A stretch of 64,000 nt of DNA from Acidimicrobiia bacterium (GTDB lineage: Bacteria > Actinomycetota > Acidimicrobiia > IMCC26256 > PALSA-555): assembly GCA_035948415.1 (NCBI GenBank), contig DASZJD010000055.1, positions 43,496 through 107,495 of the forward strand. The letters are read 5' to 3'. Below the pieces are notes generated by a model, which was not told where the DNA came from, did not search any database, and saw only the letters and a list, made by a program, of their open reading frames with translations. The first letter of the stretch is position 1, and each line of letters begins with the position of its first letter. This document shows, piece by piece, positions 1 through 8,032 of the stretch. Both the position numbers and the translations under genes were made by a program.

Positions 1-1
1 C

Positions 2-700
2 TTCAGCGGCTACACCGACATGGCGATCGGCTTGGCGCTCCTGCTCGGCTTCCGCTTCCCCCAGAACTTCGACCGTCCCTACACGGCGACGTCGCTCCAG
101 GACTTCTGGCGCCGCTGGCACATGACGCTCTCGCGGTGGCTGCGGGACTACCTCTACATCCCGCTCGGCGGCGACCGGAAGGGCCGGTGGCGGACCTACC
201 GCAACATCATGATCACGTTCCTGCTGGGCGGGCTCTGGCACGGGGCCTCGTGGACCTTCGTCGTGTGGGGCGGGATCCACGGCAGCTTCCTCAGCTACGA
301 GCACTGGCAGCGAACCCGCCGCGCCGCCGCCCACCATCACCCGGCGCCGGACCGCTGGCGGGGACGCCTGGGCCGTCGGCTCTTCATCTTCAACGTCGTG
401 TGCCTCGGGTGGGTCTTCTTCCGGGCTGATTCCTTCTCGAACGCAGCTGACGTGCTGACCCAGATCTTCGACCCGGCGCACTGGGGTCAGGCCGCCCCGC
501 TCGTCACCGGCGGCGTGCTCCTCGCCATCGGCGCGGGCCTGCTCGAGCAGTACATTCCGCGTGACCTCCTGGCCCGGGCGATGAGCGCGTTCTCGCGCCT
601 GACGCCGGCGGCTCAAGGCGTGGCGTTGGGAGTCGCGCTCTTGCTCACCAACACCATGGGTCCGCGCGGCGTCGCCCCCTTCATCTACTTCCGGTTCTGA
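2..700 (+). CDS. MBOAT-family O-acyltransferase, C-terminal part (AlgI-like)
   Basis: The reading frame is already open at base 2, so the N-terminal half lies outside the window. The visible part carries the AlgI/DltB-type MBOAT signature (FWRRWHMTLSRWLRDY, then YIPLGG) and the conserved histidine in GGLWHGASW, followed by hydrophobic segments. MBOAT enzymes move acyl groups across the membrane onto cell-surface polysaccharides. The stop codon is one base before the next gene, an SGNH-fold protein, which is the usual pairing (MBOAT acyl donor plus SGNH transferase or esterase). The acceptor glycan cannot be inferred. Family call is firm. Confidence 0.9.
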   Translation, partial: FSGYTDMAIGLALLLGFRFPQNFDRPYTATSLQDFWRRWHMTLSRWLRDYLYIPLGGDRKGRWRTYRNIMITFLLGGLWHGASWTFVVWGGIHGSFLSYEHWQRTRRAAAHHHPAPDRWRGRLGRRLFIFNVVCLGWVFFRADSFSNAADVLTQIFDPAHWGQAAPLVTGGVLLAIGAGLLEQYIPRDLLARAMSAFSRLTPAAQGVALGVALLLTNTMGPRGVAPFIYFRF

Positions 701-701
701 G

Positions 702-1889
702 ATGTCCTCGCCCTCCCGCTCCGACGCGCCGACGACGACCCGCTCGGCTGAGCGTGCCTCGGCGTCGAGGTCGGCGCCGTCGCTGGACGACCTCACCGGG
801 GACCGGGGCAGCCCGCCGCGGCGGCCCCTGCCCGCCGGGAAGGTCCTGGCGGTCGGGCTCGTCACGCTGCTCGTCGGGGCGCTGCTGAACGCGCCGGGGA
901 TCCGCAAGACCGCGCTCGGCCAGCCGGTGGGGTGGCGCCGAGACCTGGCCACGTTCTTCGCCAACCCGCTCTACGACGTCAGCCACGCCCTGTACCTGGA
1001 CCGGCTGCGGGTCGACCTCAAGCAGCTGCTCGGCCGGAGCCGCGACGACGCCGTGAACAGCCGCCTGCCGAGCCCGACGACCACCACCCCCACCACCGCC
1101 GGCGCGACCCCGACGACGCTGCCTGCTCGCGAGGTGTTCTCGCCGCAGCACCAGGCCCGGCTCTGGGTCGGGGGCGACTCGCTGGCGGAGACGCCCGGGT
1201 CGTCGCTCATCACCGGCGCCGGCGCGACCGGCGCCGTCGGCATCCTCGGCCCGGTCGACACCCACATCTCGACGGGGCTGGCCCGGCCGGAGGTGTTCAA
1301 CTGGCCCGACTACCTGCGCACGACGCTCACGGCGAACCTGCCGGACGCGGTCGTGCTCACCTTCGGCGCCAACGACGACCAGACGCTGACCGGCGCTGGG
1401 GGCGGCGAGCAGTTCGGGGGCCCCGACTGGCAGGCCGAGTACGCCCGTCGGGTCGGCGGGCTCATGGACACGATCACCGGCATCACCAGCCATCCGCGGC
1501 TCTTCATGGTCGGGATCCCGCCGGTGCGCGACATGGCGCGTTTCACCGGCGACTACACGATCATCAACCGGATCTACGCCGCGCAGGCGGCGGCGCGTCG
1601 CGGCCGCGTCTACTACGTCGACACCGTCGCGTCGCTCGGCGCCCCGGGGGGCGGCTACACCGACTTCCTGGCCAACGCCGACGGGACGGTGGTGCAGGTC
1701 CGGACCGCGGACGGGATCCACTTCACCCGGGCCGGCGGCGACCGCATCGCGGGGGCGATCCTGGCCGCGATGCGCCAGGCCTTCGACCTCGACTCGTGGC
1801 GGACCGGCGGCTCGACGACCACGACCAGCGGGCCCCGGCCCGTGGGCGGGCATCCGCGCCATCCGACCCCGACCACCCGGCTGCCCTGA
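702..1889 (+). CDS. SGNH/GDSL-fold membrane-anchored acyl transferase or esterase
   Basis: A 395-residue protein with one predicted membrane segment near residues 45-65, a Thr/Pro-rich linker around 125-145 and an SGNH hydrolase domain. The catalytic elements are visible: GDS with Ser160, GAND with Asn224, and DGIHF with Asp337 and His340. It starts one base after the stop of the MBOAT gene, so the two are co-transcribed and probably act together on an exported glycan (AlgI/AlgJ or PatA/PatB logic, inferred). The tail is Thr/Pro/His-rich and probably disordered. It resembles the DUF459 group. Confidence 0.82.
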   Translation: MSSPSRSDAPTTTRSAERASASRSAPSLDDLTGDRGSPPRRPLPAGKVLAVGLVTLLVGALLNAPGIRKTALGQPVGWRRDLATFFANPLYDVSHALYLDRLRVDLKQLLGRSRDDAVNSRLPSPTTTTPTTAGATPTTLPAREVFSPQHQARLWVGGDSLAETPGSSLITGAGATGAVGILGPVDTHISTGLARPEVFNWPDYLRTTLTANLPDAVVLTFGANDDQTLTGAGGGEQFGGPDWQAEYARRVGGLMDTITGITSHPRLFMVGIPPVRDMARFTGDYTIINRIYAAQAAARRGRVYYVDTVASLGAPGGGYTDFLANADGTVVQVRTADGIHFTRAGGDRIAGAILAAMRQAFDLDSWRTGGSTTTTSGPRPVGGHPRHPTPTTRLP

Positions 1890-1918
1890 CCGGGCGCCGA
1901 CGGCGCCGGCCCTCGCCG

Positions 1919-1928
1919 CTGCCATAGT
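1919..1928 (+). promoter_or_regulatory. Probable extended -10 element of the 1953-7142 operon
   Basis: TG-c-CATAGT at 1920-1928 is an extended -10 element, with transcription expected near 1935 and the first start codon at 1953. The same TG-n-CATAGT-G string recurs at 24946-24955 in front of the folded RNA, supporting it as a housekeeping-type element in this genome. No good -35 is visible at 17-19 bases. Confidence 0.4.
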
Positions 1929-1952
1929 GAGTGCACGGCGGGCCAACCGGAG

Positions 1953-2681
1953 GTGGGTGCCCTGGGGACCGAGCCCGAAGCGCACGAGACGGCGATCGGC
2001 CGGCGAGTCTTCCTCGGCGTGGCCGCGTTCGCGGCCACGGGCGTCGTCTTCGGCACCCAGATCCAGGGCTGGCTCGAGCGGAACGTCGGCCCGATCCTGA
2101 CCAAGGACCCGACCGGGCTGCTGGCCCTGCTCCCGGTGGGGCGGTTCCGCATCTACAGCGTGACCTCCGACCTGCCCACGCGCAGCCGCGCCGCCTACCG
2201 ACTGCACGTGCGCGGCCTCGTCGAGCGCGAGACGACGCTCACCTTCGACGAGCTGCGCTCGATGCCCAAGACTCGCCTGCGGCGCGACTTCCAGTGCGTG
2301 ACCGGCTGGCGGGTGCCCGACGTTCCGTGGGCGGGCGTCCGGCTGTCCGAGGTGCTCGACCGCGCCGGCGTCAAGCCGGAGGCGCGGGCGGTGCGCTTCG
2401 TCTCGTTCGACGGCGCCTACAGCGAGAGCCTGACGCTCGCCCAGGCCCGCCGTCACGACGTCCTGGTCGCGTACGAGCTCGAGGGGGAGGCCCTGTCGAG
2501 CGAGCACGGCGGCCCGGCCCGGCTGTACGTGGCGCCGATGTACGGCTACAAGTCGTGCAAGTGGCTGGAGGCCATCGAGCTCACGCGCGGGGTCGAGCCC
2601 GGCTACTGGGAGCAGCGGGGGTACGCCGTGGACGGCTGGGTCGGCCGGTCGAACCACCGCGACGATGACGCCACCAGCTGA
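1953..2681 (+). CDS. Molybdopterin-dependent oxidoreductase, sulfite-oxidase fold, Tat-type N-terminus
   Basis: A 242-residue protein of the oxidoreductase molybdopterin-binding family (sulfite oxidase / MsrP / YedY type). The N-terminus has a twin-arginine stretch (GRRVFLG, near residues 16-22) followed by a hydrophobic run, so Tat export or membrane anchoring is likely. The molybdenum-ligand cysteine is Cys115 in FQCVTGW. The C-terminus has the YGYKSCKW motif seen in this family. The start is GTG at 1953; the GGAGG at 1949-1953 overlaps it, so a slightly later start is possible. It overlaps the cytochrome b gene by 17 bases, giving a likely periplasmic-reductase/membrane-b-haem pair. The substrate is unknown. 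Confidence 0.82.
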   Translation: MGALGTEPEAHETAIGRRVFLGVAAFAATGVVFGTQIQGWLERNVGPILTKDPTGLLALLPVGRFRIYSVTSDLPTRSRAAYRLHVRGLVERETTLTFDELRSMPKTRLRRDFQCVTGWRVPDVPWAGVRLSEVLDRAGVKPEARAVRFVSFDGAYSESLTLAQARRHDVLVAYELEGEALSSEHGGPARLYVAPMYGYKSCKWLEAIELTRGVEPGYWEQRGYAVDGWVGRSNHRDDDATS

Positions 2682-3360
2682 GCTCGAGCGCTTCGACGCC
2701 GTCGAGCGCGTGGCGCACTGGGCCACGGCGTCGCTGTTCGGCGTCCTCATGCTCAGCGGCGCCGCGCTGTACGCCGGGCCGATCTCGACGCTGGTTGGGC
2801 AGCGCGAGCTCGTCCGGCTCGTCCACGTCTCCGCCGGGGTCGCGCTGCCGGTGCCGCTGCTCGTGGCCCTCGCCGGTCGGTGGGGCCGTCACCTGCGGCG
2901 CGACCTTCGGCAGCTCGGGCGCTTCGACGACGAGGACCGGCGCTGGCTCCGTCGGGCGACACGCGCCGACGCCCGGCTCGCCAAGTTCAACCCGGGTCAG
3001 AAGGTGAACGCGGCCTTCCTGGGGTCGGCGATCGTCGTGATGCTCGGCACCGGGATCGTCCTCAAGTGGTTCTCGCTCTTCTCGCTCGACACGCGGACCG
3101 GCGCGACGTTCGTCCACGACTGGGTGGCGCTCGGCATCTGGGTCGCCGTCGCCGGCCACGTCGCCCTCGCGCTGCGCGACCCCGACGCGCTGCGCGGGAT
3201 GGTGCGGGGCCGGGTCTCGGCGCGCTGGGCTCGGTCGATGCGGCCCCGCTGGTTCGAGGCTGAGACGGGCGAGCCGGCGAGCCGCCTCAAGGTGGCGGCG
3301 CCGCTCGCGTCGACGCCAACTCCGGGTCCGCGCGCGCCGCGCGCCGGTAGCCTCGATTGA
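2665..3360 (+). CDS. Membrane cytochrome b subunit (formate dehydrogenase gamma / cyt b561 type)
   Basis: 231 residues with four predicted membrane helices. Candidate haem-ligand histidines sit at helix ends: His18 in VAHWATAS, His in VHVSAG, and His in VHDWVALG and AGHVAL. This matches the four-helix b-type cytochromes that pass quinol electrons to a partner enzyme. It overlaps the preceding molybdenum enzyme, its probable partner. The last ~30 residues are Pro/Arg-rich. Its stop shares one base with the serC start. Confidence 0.75.
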   Translation: MTPPAELERFDAVERVAHWATASLFGVLMLSGAALYAGPISTLVGQRELVRLVHVSAGVALPVPLLVALAGRWGRHLRRDLRQLGRFDDEDRRWLRRATRADARLAKFNPGQKVNAAFLGSAIVVMLGTGIVLKWFSLFSLDTRTGATFVHDWVALGIWVAVAGHVALALRDPDALRGMVRGRVSARWARSMRPRWFEAETGEPASRLKVAAPLASTPTPGPRAPRAGSLD

Positions 3361-4478
3361 TGGCCGTCGACCCCGCCGAGATCCGGCTGCCCGCGGCGCT
3401 GATCCCTGGCGACGGGCGCTTCGGCTCGGGTCCGTCGAAGGTGCGCGACGAGGCGGTGGCGCGTCTCGCCGACGCGGCCCACGGGTACCTCGGCACCAGC
3501 CACCGCCGCGACGGCGTGCGGAGCGTGGTGCGGCGGGCCCGGGCCGGGCTCGCGGAGCTGTTCGGGCTCCCGGCCGGGTACGAGGTCCTCGTCGGCAACG
3601 GCGGCACCTCGGTCTTCTGGGACGCCGCCGCGTTCGGGCTCGTCGAGCGGCGCAGCCAGCACCTGAGCTTCGGCGAGTTCTCGTCCCGCTTCGCCGCCGT
3701 CGTCGCGGCCACGCCGTTCCTCGAGACGCCCGAGGTGATCGAGTCCCCGCCGGGCACGCATCCCGAGGGCCGCCCCAGCGCCGACGTCGACGCCTACGCG
3801 TTGACCCACAACGAGACGTCCACCGGCGTGATGATGGACGTGAGCCGCCCGGACGGCGGGTTGGTGCTGGTGGACGCCACGTCGGCGGCCGGGGGCCTGC
3901 GCGTCGACCCGCGGGCGTTCGACTGCTACTACTTCGCCCCCCAGAAGGCGTTCGCCTCCGAAGGCGGCCTGTGGCTGGCGCTGTGCTCCCCGGCGGCGAT
4001 CGAGCGGATCGAGCGGATCGCCGCGTCCGGCCGCTGGCAGCCGCCGACCCTCAGCCTGCCCCTGGCGCTCGAGCACTCCCGGCAGGACCAGACCCTGAAC
4101 ACCCCCGCGCTCGCCACCCTGTTCCTGCTCGCCGACACGATCGAGTGGATGCTCGCCCAAGGCGGCCTCGAGTGGGCGGCGTCGCGCTGCGACCAGGCCG
4201 CCGAGCTCCTCTACGGCTGGGCCGAGGCCAGCCCGTCCGCCACCCCGTTCGTCGCCAAGCCGGCGGAGCGCAGCCACGTCACCGCCACCATCGACTTCGT
4301 CGACGTCGACGCAGCCGCCGTCGCGGCCGCGCTCCGCGCCAACGGGATCCTCGACACGGAGCCGTACCGCAAGCTCGGGCGCAACCAGCTGCGGATCGCG
4401 ATGTACCCGGCGGTCGAGCTCGAGGACCTGGCCACGCTGACCCGGGCCATCGACCACGTGATCGCCCGCCTCGCGTGA
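3360..4478 (+). CDS. serC: Phosphoserine aminotransferase
   Basis: A 372-residue class-V PLP aminotransferase resembling the mycobacterial-type SerC. It shows FGSGPSK near the N-terminus, GTSHRR for substrate phosphate, and the PLP Schiff-base lysine Lys196 in APQKAFAS. It makes 3-phosphoserine for L-serine synthesis. ATG at 3360 overlaps the preceding stop by one base (TGATG); a TTG one codon earlier is less likely. Serine also supplies the Ser-tRNA(Sec) precursor of selenocysteine, which may be relevant because a selenoprotein lies two genes downstream; that link is inference only. Confidence 0.92.
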   Translation: MAVDPAEIRLPAALIPGDGRFGSGPSKVRDEAVARLADAAHGYLGTSHRRDGVRSVVRRARAGLAELFGLPAGYEVLVGNGGTSVFWDAAAFGLVERRSQHLSFGEFSSRFAAVVAATPFLETPEVIESPPGTHPEGRPSADVDAYALTHNETSTGVMMDVSRPDGGLVLVDATSAAGGLRVDPRAFDCYYFAPQKAFASEGGLWLALCSPAAIERIERIAASGRWQPPTLSLPLALEHSRQDQTLNTPALATLFLLADTIEWMLAQGGLEWAASRCDQAAELLYGWAEASPSATPFVAKPAERSHVTATIDFVDVDAAAVAAALRANGILDTEPYRKLGRNQLRIAMYPAVELEDLATLTRAIDHVIARLA

Positions 4479-5911
4479 GCGTCACCGTCCCCGACGGGCT
4501 CGTCGCGGTCGTGAAGCGCGACTGCCCCACGTGCCGGCTCGTCGCGCCGGTGCTCGCCGACCTCCGGGCGCGGGCGGCGCCGCTCACGGTCTTCTCCCAG
4601 GACGACCCGTCGTTCCCCGAGGGCCTCGACGCCGTCGACGACACCGGCCTCGACGTCTCGTTCGCCCTCGACGTCGACACCGTGCCCACCCTCGTGCGGG
4701 TGGAGGGCGGCCGCGAGACGGCGCGCCTGGTCGGCTGGAGCCGGGCGGAGTGGGCGCCGTTCACCGGCGTGGCCGACCTGGGTGCCGACCTGCCGCCGCA
4801 CCGACCGGGCTGCGGCTCCCGGACCCACGATCCGGACCTCGTGGCCGCCCGCGCCGCCGCGGCCGGCGGGGCCCGGCTGACCGCCCGCCGGGTCGAGCTC
4901 GGACCGAGCGAGGACGACGCCGAGGCGATGTTCGACCGGGGCTGGACCGACGGGCTGCCGGTCGTCCCCCCGACCCCCGAGCGCGTCGCTCGCATGCTGA
5001 CCGGCACGACCCGGGACCCGGGTCAGGTTGTTGCCGTCGTCCCGCCCGACCTCGTCGAGTGCACGGTGGAGAAGGTCGCGATCAACGCCGTGCTCGCCGG
5101 CTGCCGCCCCGACTACCTGCCCGTCGTCCTCGCCGCGGTCGAGGCCGCCTGCACCGACGAGTTCAACATCCACGGCCTGCTCGCCACGACCTGGTTCTCG
5201 GGGCCGCTCGTGATCGTGAACGGCCCCCGGGCCCGAGCCGTGGGGATGAACGCGGGCGTGAACGCGCTCGGCCAGGGCAACCGGGCCAACGGCACGATCG
5301 GGCGGGCGCTGCAGCTCGTCGTCCGCAACGTGGGGGGCGGGCGGCCGGGCGAGGTCGACCGGGCCACCCTCGGCCAGCCCGGGAAGTACACGTTCTGCTT
5401 CGCCGAGCGGGAGCACGACTCGCCGTGGGAGCCCCTCCACGTCACCCGCGGCCTGCCCGCCTCGTCGTCGGCGGTGACGCTCTTCGCCGCCGAGGGGCCG
5501 CGGGGCCTGGTCGACCAGCTGTCTCGCGACGCCGGGTCGCTCGCGAGCAGCTTCGCCGCCTGCCTGCGGGCCACCACGCACCCGAAGATCGCGCTGGCGT
5601 TCGACGCCGTCGTCGTGGTGTCGCCCGAGCACGGCCGGGTCTTCCGCGAGGCGGGCTGGTCGAAGGCCCGCCTCCTCGAGGAGCTGGGGAGCCGCCTGCA
5701 GCTGCCGGGCGAGGAGCTGGTGCGGGGCGCGGGCGGCATCGCCGAGGGCCTGCCCGAGGCGGTCCGGACCATGACCGTGCCGAAGTTCCGTGACGGCGGG
5801 CTGCTGCTCGTCCACGCCGGTGGTGGAGCGGGCCTCTTCTCGGCCATCATCGGGGGCTGGGCCAGCGGCCCGACCGGCAGCGCGCCGGTGACGAGGGAGA
5901 TCGGCACGTGA
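4475..5911 (+). CDS. Thioredoxin-like domain fused to an uncharacterised conserved domain; UGSC-selenoprotein partner
   Basis: 478 residues, GTG start overlapping the serC stop (GTGA). Residues 1-~110 form a thioredoxin-like module with a redox-type Cys17-Pro-Thr-Cys20 pair and a later TVPTLV cis-proline-like segment. From about residue 145 comes a conserved domain starting RGWTDGLPVVPPT, rich in small residues, with NAGVNALGQGNRANGTIG and a Gly-rich end (HAGGGAGLFSAI). I recognise this second domain only as one found beside UGSC selenoproteins; its chemistry is unknown. No membrane segment or signal is seen. The gene overlaps the selenoprotein gene by 4 bases, strongly suggesting a shared redox task. 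Confidence 0.7.
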   Translation: MSVTVPDGLVAVVKRDCPTCRLVAPVLADLRARAAPLTVFSQDDPSFPEGLDAVDDTGLDVSFALDVDTVPTLVRVEGGRETARLVGWSRAEWAPFTGVADLGADLPPHRPGCGSRTHDPDLVAARAAAAGGARLTARRVELGPSEDDAEAMFDRGWTDGLPVVPPTPERVARMLTGTTRDPGQVVAVVPPDLVECTVEKVAINAVLAGCRPDYLPVVLAAVEAACTDEFNIHGLLATTWFSGPLVIVNGPRARAVGMNAGVNALGQGNRANGTIGRALQLVVRNVGGGRPGEVDRATLGQPGKYTFCFAEREHDSPWEPLHVTRGLPASSSAVTLFAAEGPRGLVDQLSRDAGSLASSFAACLRATTHPKIALAFDAVVVVSPEHGRVFREAGWSKARLLEELGSRLQLPGEELVRGAGGIAEGLPEAVRTMTVPKFRDGGLLLVHAGGGAGLFSAIIGGWASGPTGSAPVTREIGT

Positions 5912-6429
5912 ACGACGCCCGCGTAGTCCTCGACCCGACCGGCGAGCGGCAGGCGCCGGTGCGCGAGCGCACGCCGCGGCCCCGAACGCTGAGCGGCGCC
6001 GCCGTCGGCCTCCTCGACATCTCCAAGGCCCGGGGCGATGTGTTCCTCGACCGCCTGGAGGAGCAGCTGCGCGGTCGCGGCGCCCGGGTGCGGCGCTACG
6101 CGAAGCCGACGTTCACGAAGGTGGCTCCGATCGATCTGCGCCGCGAGATCGCTCAGCAGTGCGACGTCGTGATCGAGGCGCTCGCCGACTGAGGTTCGTG
6201 CACGTCGTGCAGTGTGCACGACACCGTCAACCTGGAGGCCTTGGGGGTGCCGACCGTGTTCGTGGCCTCGAGCGAGTTCGTCGACGCCGCCGTCGCCCAG
6301 GCGCGCGCGCTCGGCGCCGACCCGGCGTCGGTGTTCGTGCCCCACCCGATCCAGGACCGCACCGACGACGAGCTCCGGGCCCTCGCTGACGGCGCGGTGG
6401 ATGACGTCGTTCGGGCCGTGAGCGGGTAG
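5908..6429 (+). CDS. UGSC-family selenoprotein, in-frame UGA decoded as selenocysteine (Sec95)
   Basis: The frame opening with GTG at 5908 meets TGA at 6190-6192 and continues open in the same frame to TAG at 6427-6429. Read through, it gives a 173-residue protein whose centre is ALAD-U-GSC-TSC-SVHDTV, exactly the UGSC motif that names the UGSC (seleno)protein family, with a second cysteine at 101. Downstream residues (LEALGVPTVFVASSEF) continue the same fold, so neither half alone is complete. The start overlaps the upstream thioredoxin-like gene by GTGA. A stem-loop immediately follows the UGA. Selenocysteine machinery is not in this window. Function is probably redox, but unproven. Confidence 0.88.
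6190..6222 (+). promoter_or_regulatory. Candidate bacterial SECIS stem-loop
   Basis: Directly after the UGA two alternative, mutually exclusive perfect hairpins can form. One pairs 6196-6203 (TCGTGCAC) with 6214-6221 around a 10-base loop. The other pairs 6204-6210 (GTCGTGC) with 6216-6222 around the loop AGTGT. In the second the apical loop starts 18 bases after the UGA and has a G in its first two positions, as expected for SelB-recognised bacterial SECIS elements, so I favour it. Confidence 0.7.
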
Positions 6430-6431
6430 CG

Positions 6432-7142
6432 GTGCTGCTGCTCCACGAGGTGCACCGGGTCCGCGGCGCGCGGGAGGACGACTTCGAGGCCGCCTTCCGT
6501 GACGGCTGGCGGCCGGAGCTGGCGGCGGGGGACGACGCCCGTCTCCTCTACTTCATGCACCTCGCCCACGGGTCGGGGCGCGCCTACACGGTCGTGACCG
6601 TGACGGCGGTGCGCGACGGCGCGGCGTGGGAGCGCCTGGCCCGCTCGGTCCAGGACGGGCCCCTCCGGGCCTGGGCCCGGGACGTGGACCAGCTCCGCCA
6701 CGGCGTCACGGCCAAGGTGCTGCTCCCGGTGCCGTGGTCGCCGCCGCTCGTCGAGGACCTCGACGCGGTCCCGACCGAGGGCGTCGAGCACCCGCTCACG
6801 ATCTTCATGGAGGACACCGCCTGGCCCCACGACGGGATGCTGGAGGACTACCTCGAGGCCGCCCGCTCCCACTACGCCCCGAGCATCGCCGAGAGCCGGG
6901 CCGGTGGGCGGGCGATCCTGGACCTGCTGGCGGTGTTCCAGACCGCCCTCGGCGCCGGCCGGCGCGCCGAGGTGGTCCTGTGGCAGCGGGTCGTCGACCA
7001 CGCCCGGCTCCAGCGGCTGCTCGAGACCGAGATTCCACCGGAGTACCGCGGGCCGGGGACCTGGATGCACGACGCGCTGCGGGTCCGCGACGACTGGGAG
7101 AGCCGCCTCCTGCGCACGGCGCGGTGGTCGCCGCTCGCCTGA
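6432..7142 (+). CDS. Tandem ferredoxin-like (NIPSNAP-type) conserved protein
   Basis: 236 residues, GTG start two bases after the selenoprotein stop, so the last gene of the operon. The sequence has two half-repeats, each opening with a beta-strand followed by EAF/EDYLEAAR-like helices (residues ~1-95 and ~105-225), the pattern of tandem dimeric alpha-beta barrels of the NIPSNAP/EthD sort. No catalytic motif is obvious. It may be a companion of the UGSC protein, but this rests on position alone. Confidence 0.55.
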   Translation: MLLLHEVHRVRGAREDDFEAAFRDGWRPELAAGDDARLLYFMHLAHGSGRAYTVVTVTAVRDGAAWERLARSVQDGPLRAWARDVDQLRHGVTAKVLLPVPWSPPLVEDLDAVPTEGVEHPLTIFMEDTAWPHDGMLEDYLEAARSHYAPSIAESRAGGRAILDLLAVFQTALGAGRRAEVVLWQRVVDHARLQRLLETEIPPEYRGPGTWMHDALRVRDDWESRLLRTARWSPLA

Positions 7143-7149
7143 GCGGGCG

Positions 7150-7965
7150 TCAGCCGAGGACTGCGGCCGCGAACGCCTCGACGGTCGGCTGCCCCTCGCT
7201 CGGCCAGCCCGCGACGAGGTAGCCGAACCCGACCTCCTGCCACCGGTCGATGGTGCGGCGCGCGTCGTCGACGCCGCCGTCGAGGGAGAGCGAGCCGGCG
7301 CGCAGGATCGCGGCCGGGTCGCGGCCGGCCGCCGCCGCCAGCTCGCTCAGGCGCTCCGACCGCTCGGCCAGGTGGTCCGGGGGCCCGAACGAGTGCCAGA
7401 CGTCGGCGTGCCGCGCCGCGACGCCGAGCATCCGATCCCCGGACGCCCCGATCCAGATCGGCGGGCGCGGCTGCTGCACCGGCCGCGGCCGCAGCGTCGC
7501 CTCGCGGACCTGGTAGTGGCGGCCGTCGAACGAGAACCGGTCGGTGGTGAGCAGGCCCCGCACGACCTGCACCGCCTCCTCGAACGCGGCGACGCGCTCC
7601 CCGGTGGGCGGGAACGGGATCCCGAGGGCACGGTGCTCGCCGTCGAACCACGCCGCGCCGTACGCGAGCTCGTAGCGGCCGCCGGAGGCGTGGTCGATGG
7701 TGATCGCCTCCGCCGCCAGCACCGAGGGGTGGCGGTACGTGAGCCCCGTCACCAGCAGTCCCAGCCGCGCCCGCTCGGTGAGGCCGCTCAAGGCCGCGAG
7801 GGTGGTGTTGCCCTCGAAGCACTCCCCGGGCCCCGACCCGTACATGGGCTGGAAGTGGTCGAAGCCCCAGACGCCGTCGAAGCCGGCGTCGTCCGCGAAC
7901 CGGGCCCGCGCCACCACCTCCGCCCACGGCATGCGCTGTTGGGCGACGTCGAGGCCGATTCGCAT
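7150..7965 (-). CDS. LLM-class F420-dependent oxidoreductase (luciferase-like fold)
   Basis: 271 residues of a bacterial luciferase-like (beta/alpha)8 barrel: N-terminal MRIGLDV, ARFADDAGFDGVWGFDHF, RLGLLVTGLTYRHP, GGRYELAYGAAWF and RPPIWIGASG are hallmark segments. Actinobacterial members mostly use F420H2 and reduce or oxidise small molecules; the substrate is unknown. Two ATGs exist (7971 and 7965). The GAGAGG run ends right before the first and sits 7 bases from the second, so 7965 is preferred. It is convergent with the operon on the left. Confidence 0.88.
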   Translation of the reverse strand: MRIGLDVAQQRMPWAEVVARARFADDAGFDGVWGFDHFQPMYGSGPGECFEGNTTLAALSGLTERARLGLLVTGLTYRHPSVLAAEAITIDHASGGRYELAYGAAWFDGEHRALGIPFPPTGERVAAFEEAVQVVRGLLTTDRFSFDGRHYQVREATLRPRPVQQPRPPIWIGASGDRMLGVAARHADVWHSFGPPDHLAERSERLSELAAAAGRDPAAILRAGSLSLDGGVDDARRTIDRWQEVGFGYLVAGWPSEGQPTVEAFAAAVLG

Positions 7966-8032
7966 GCTCATCCCTCTCCGCGGCACCGGTCGCGCCGCAC
8001 GGGGCCCGGCAGTGTACGGCCCGGTGCGCGGC

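Noticed and set aside
681..2750. Very long minus-strand frame opposite the SGNH and oxidoreductase genes
   Set aside because: It is antisense to two well-supported genes, is Arg/Pro/Gly-rich without motifs and is typical of high-GC shadow frames. Many similar frames in the window were left out for the same reason.
6214..6429. Separate 71-residue gene starting at GTG 6214
   Set aside because: It is the in-frame continuation of the selenoprotein past the UGA; starting at 6214 would lose the UGSC motif and lacks a ribosome site.
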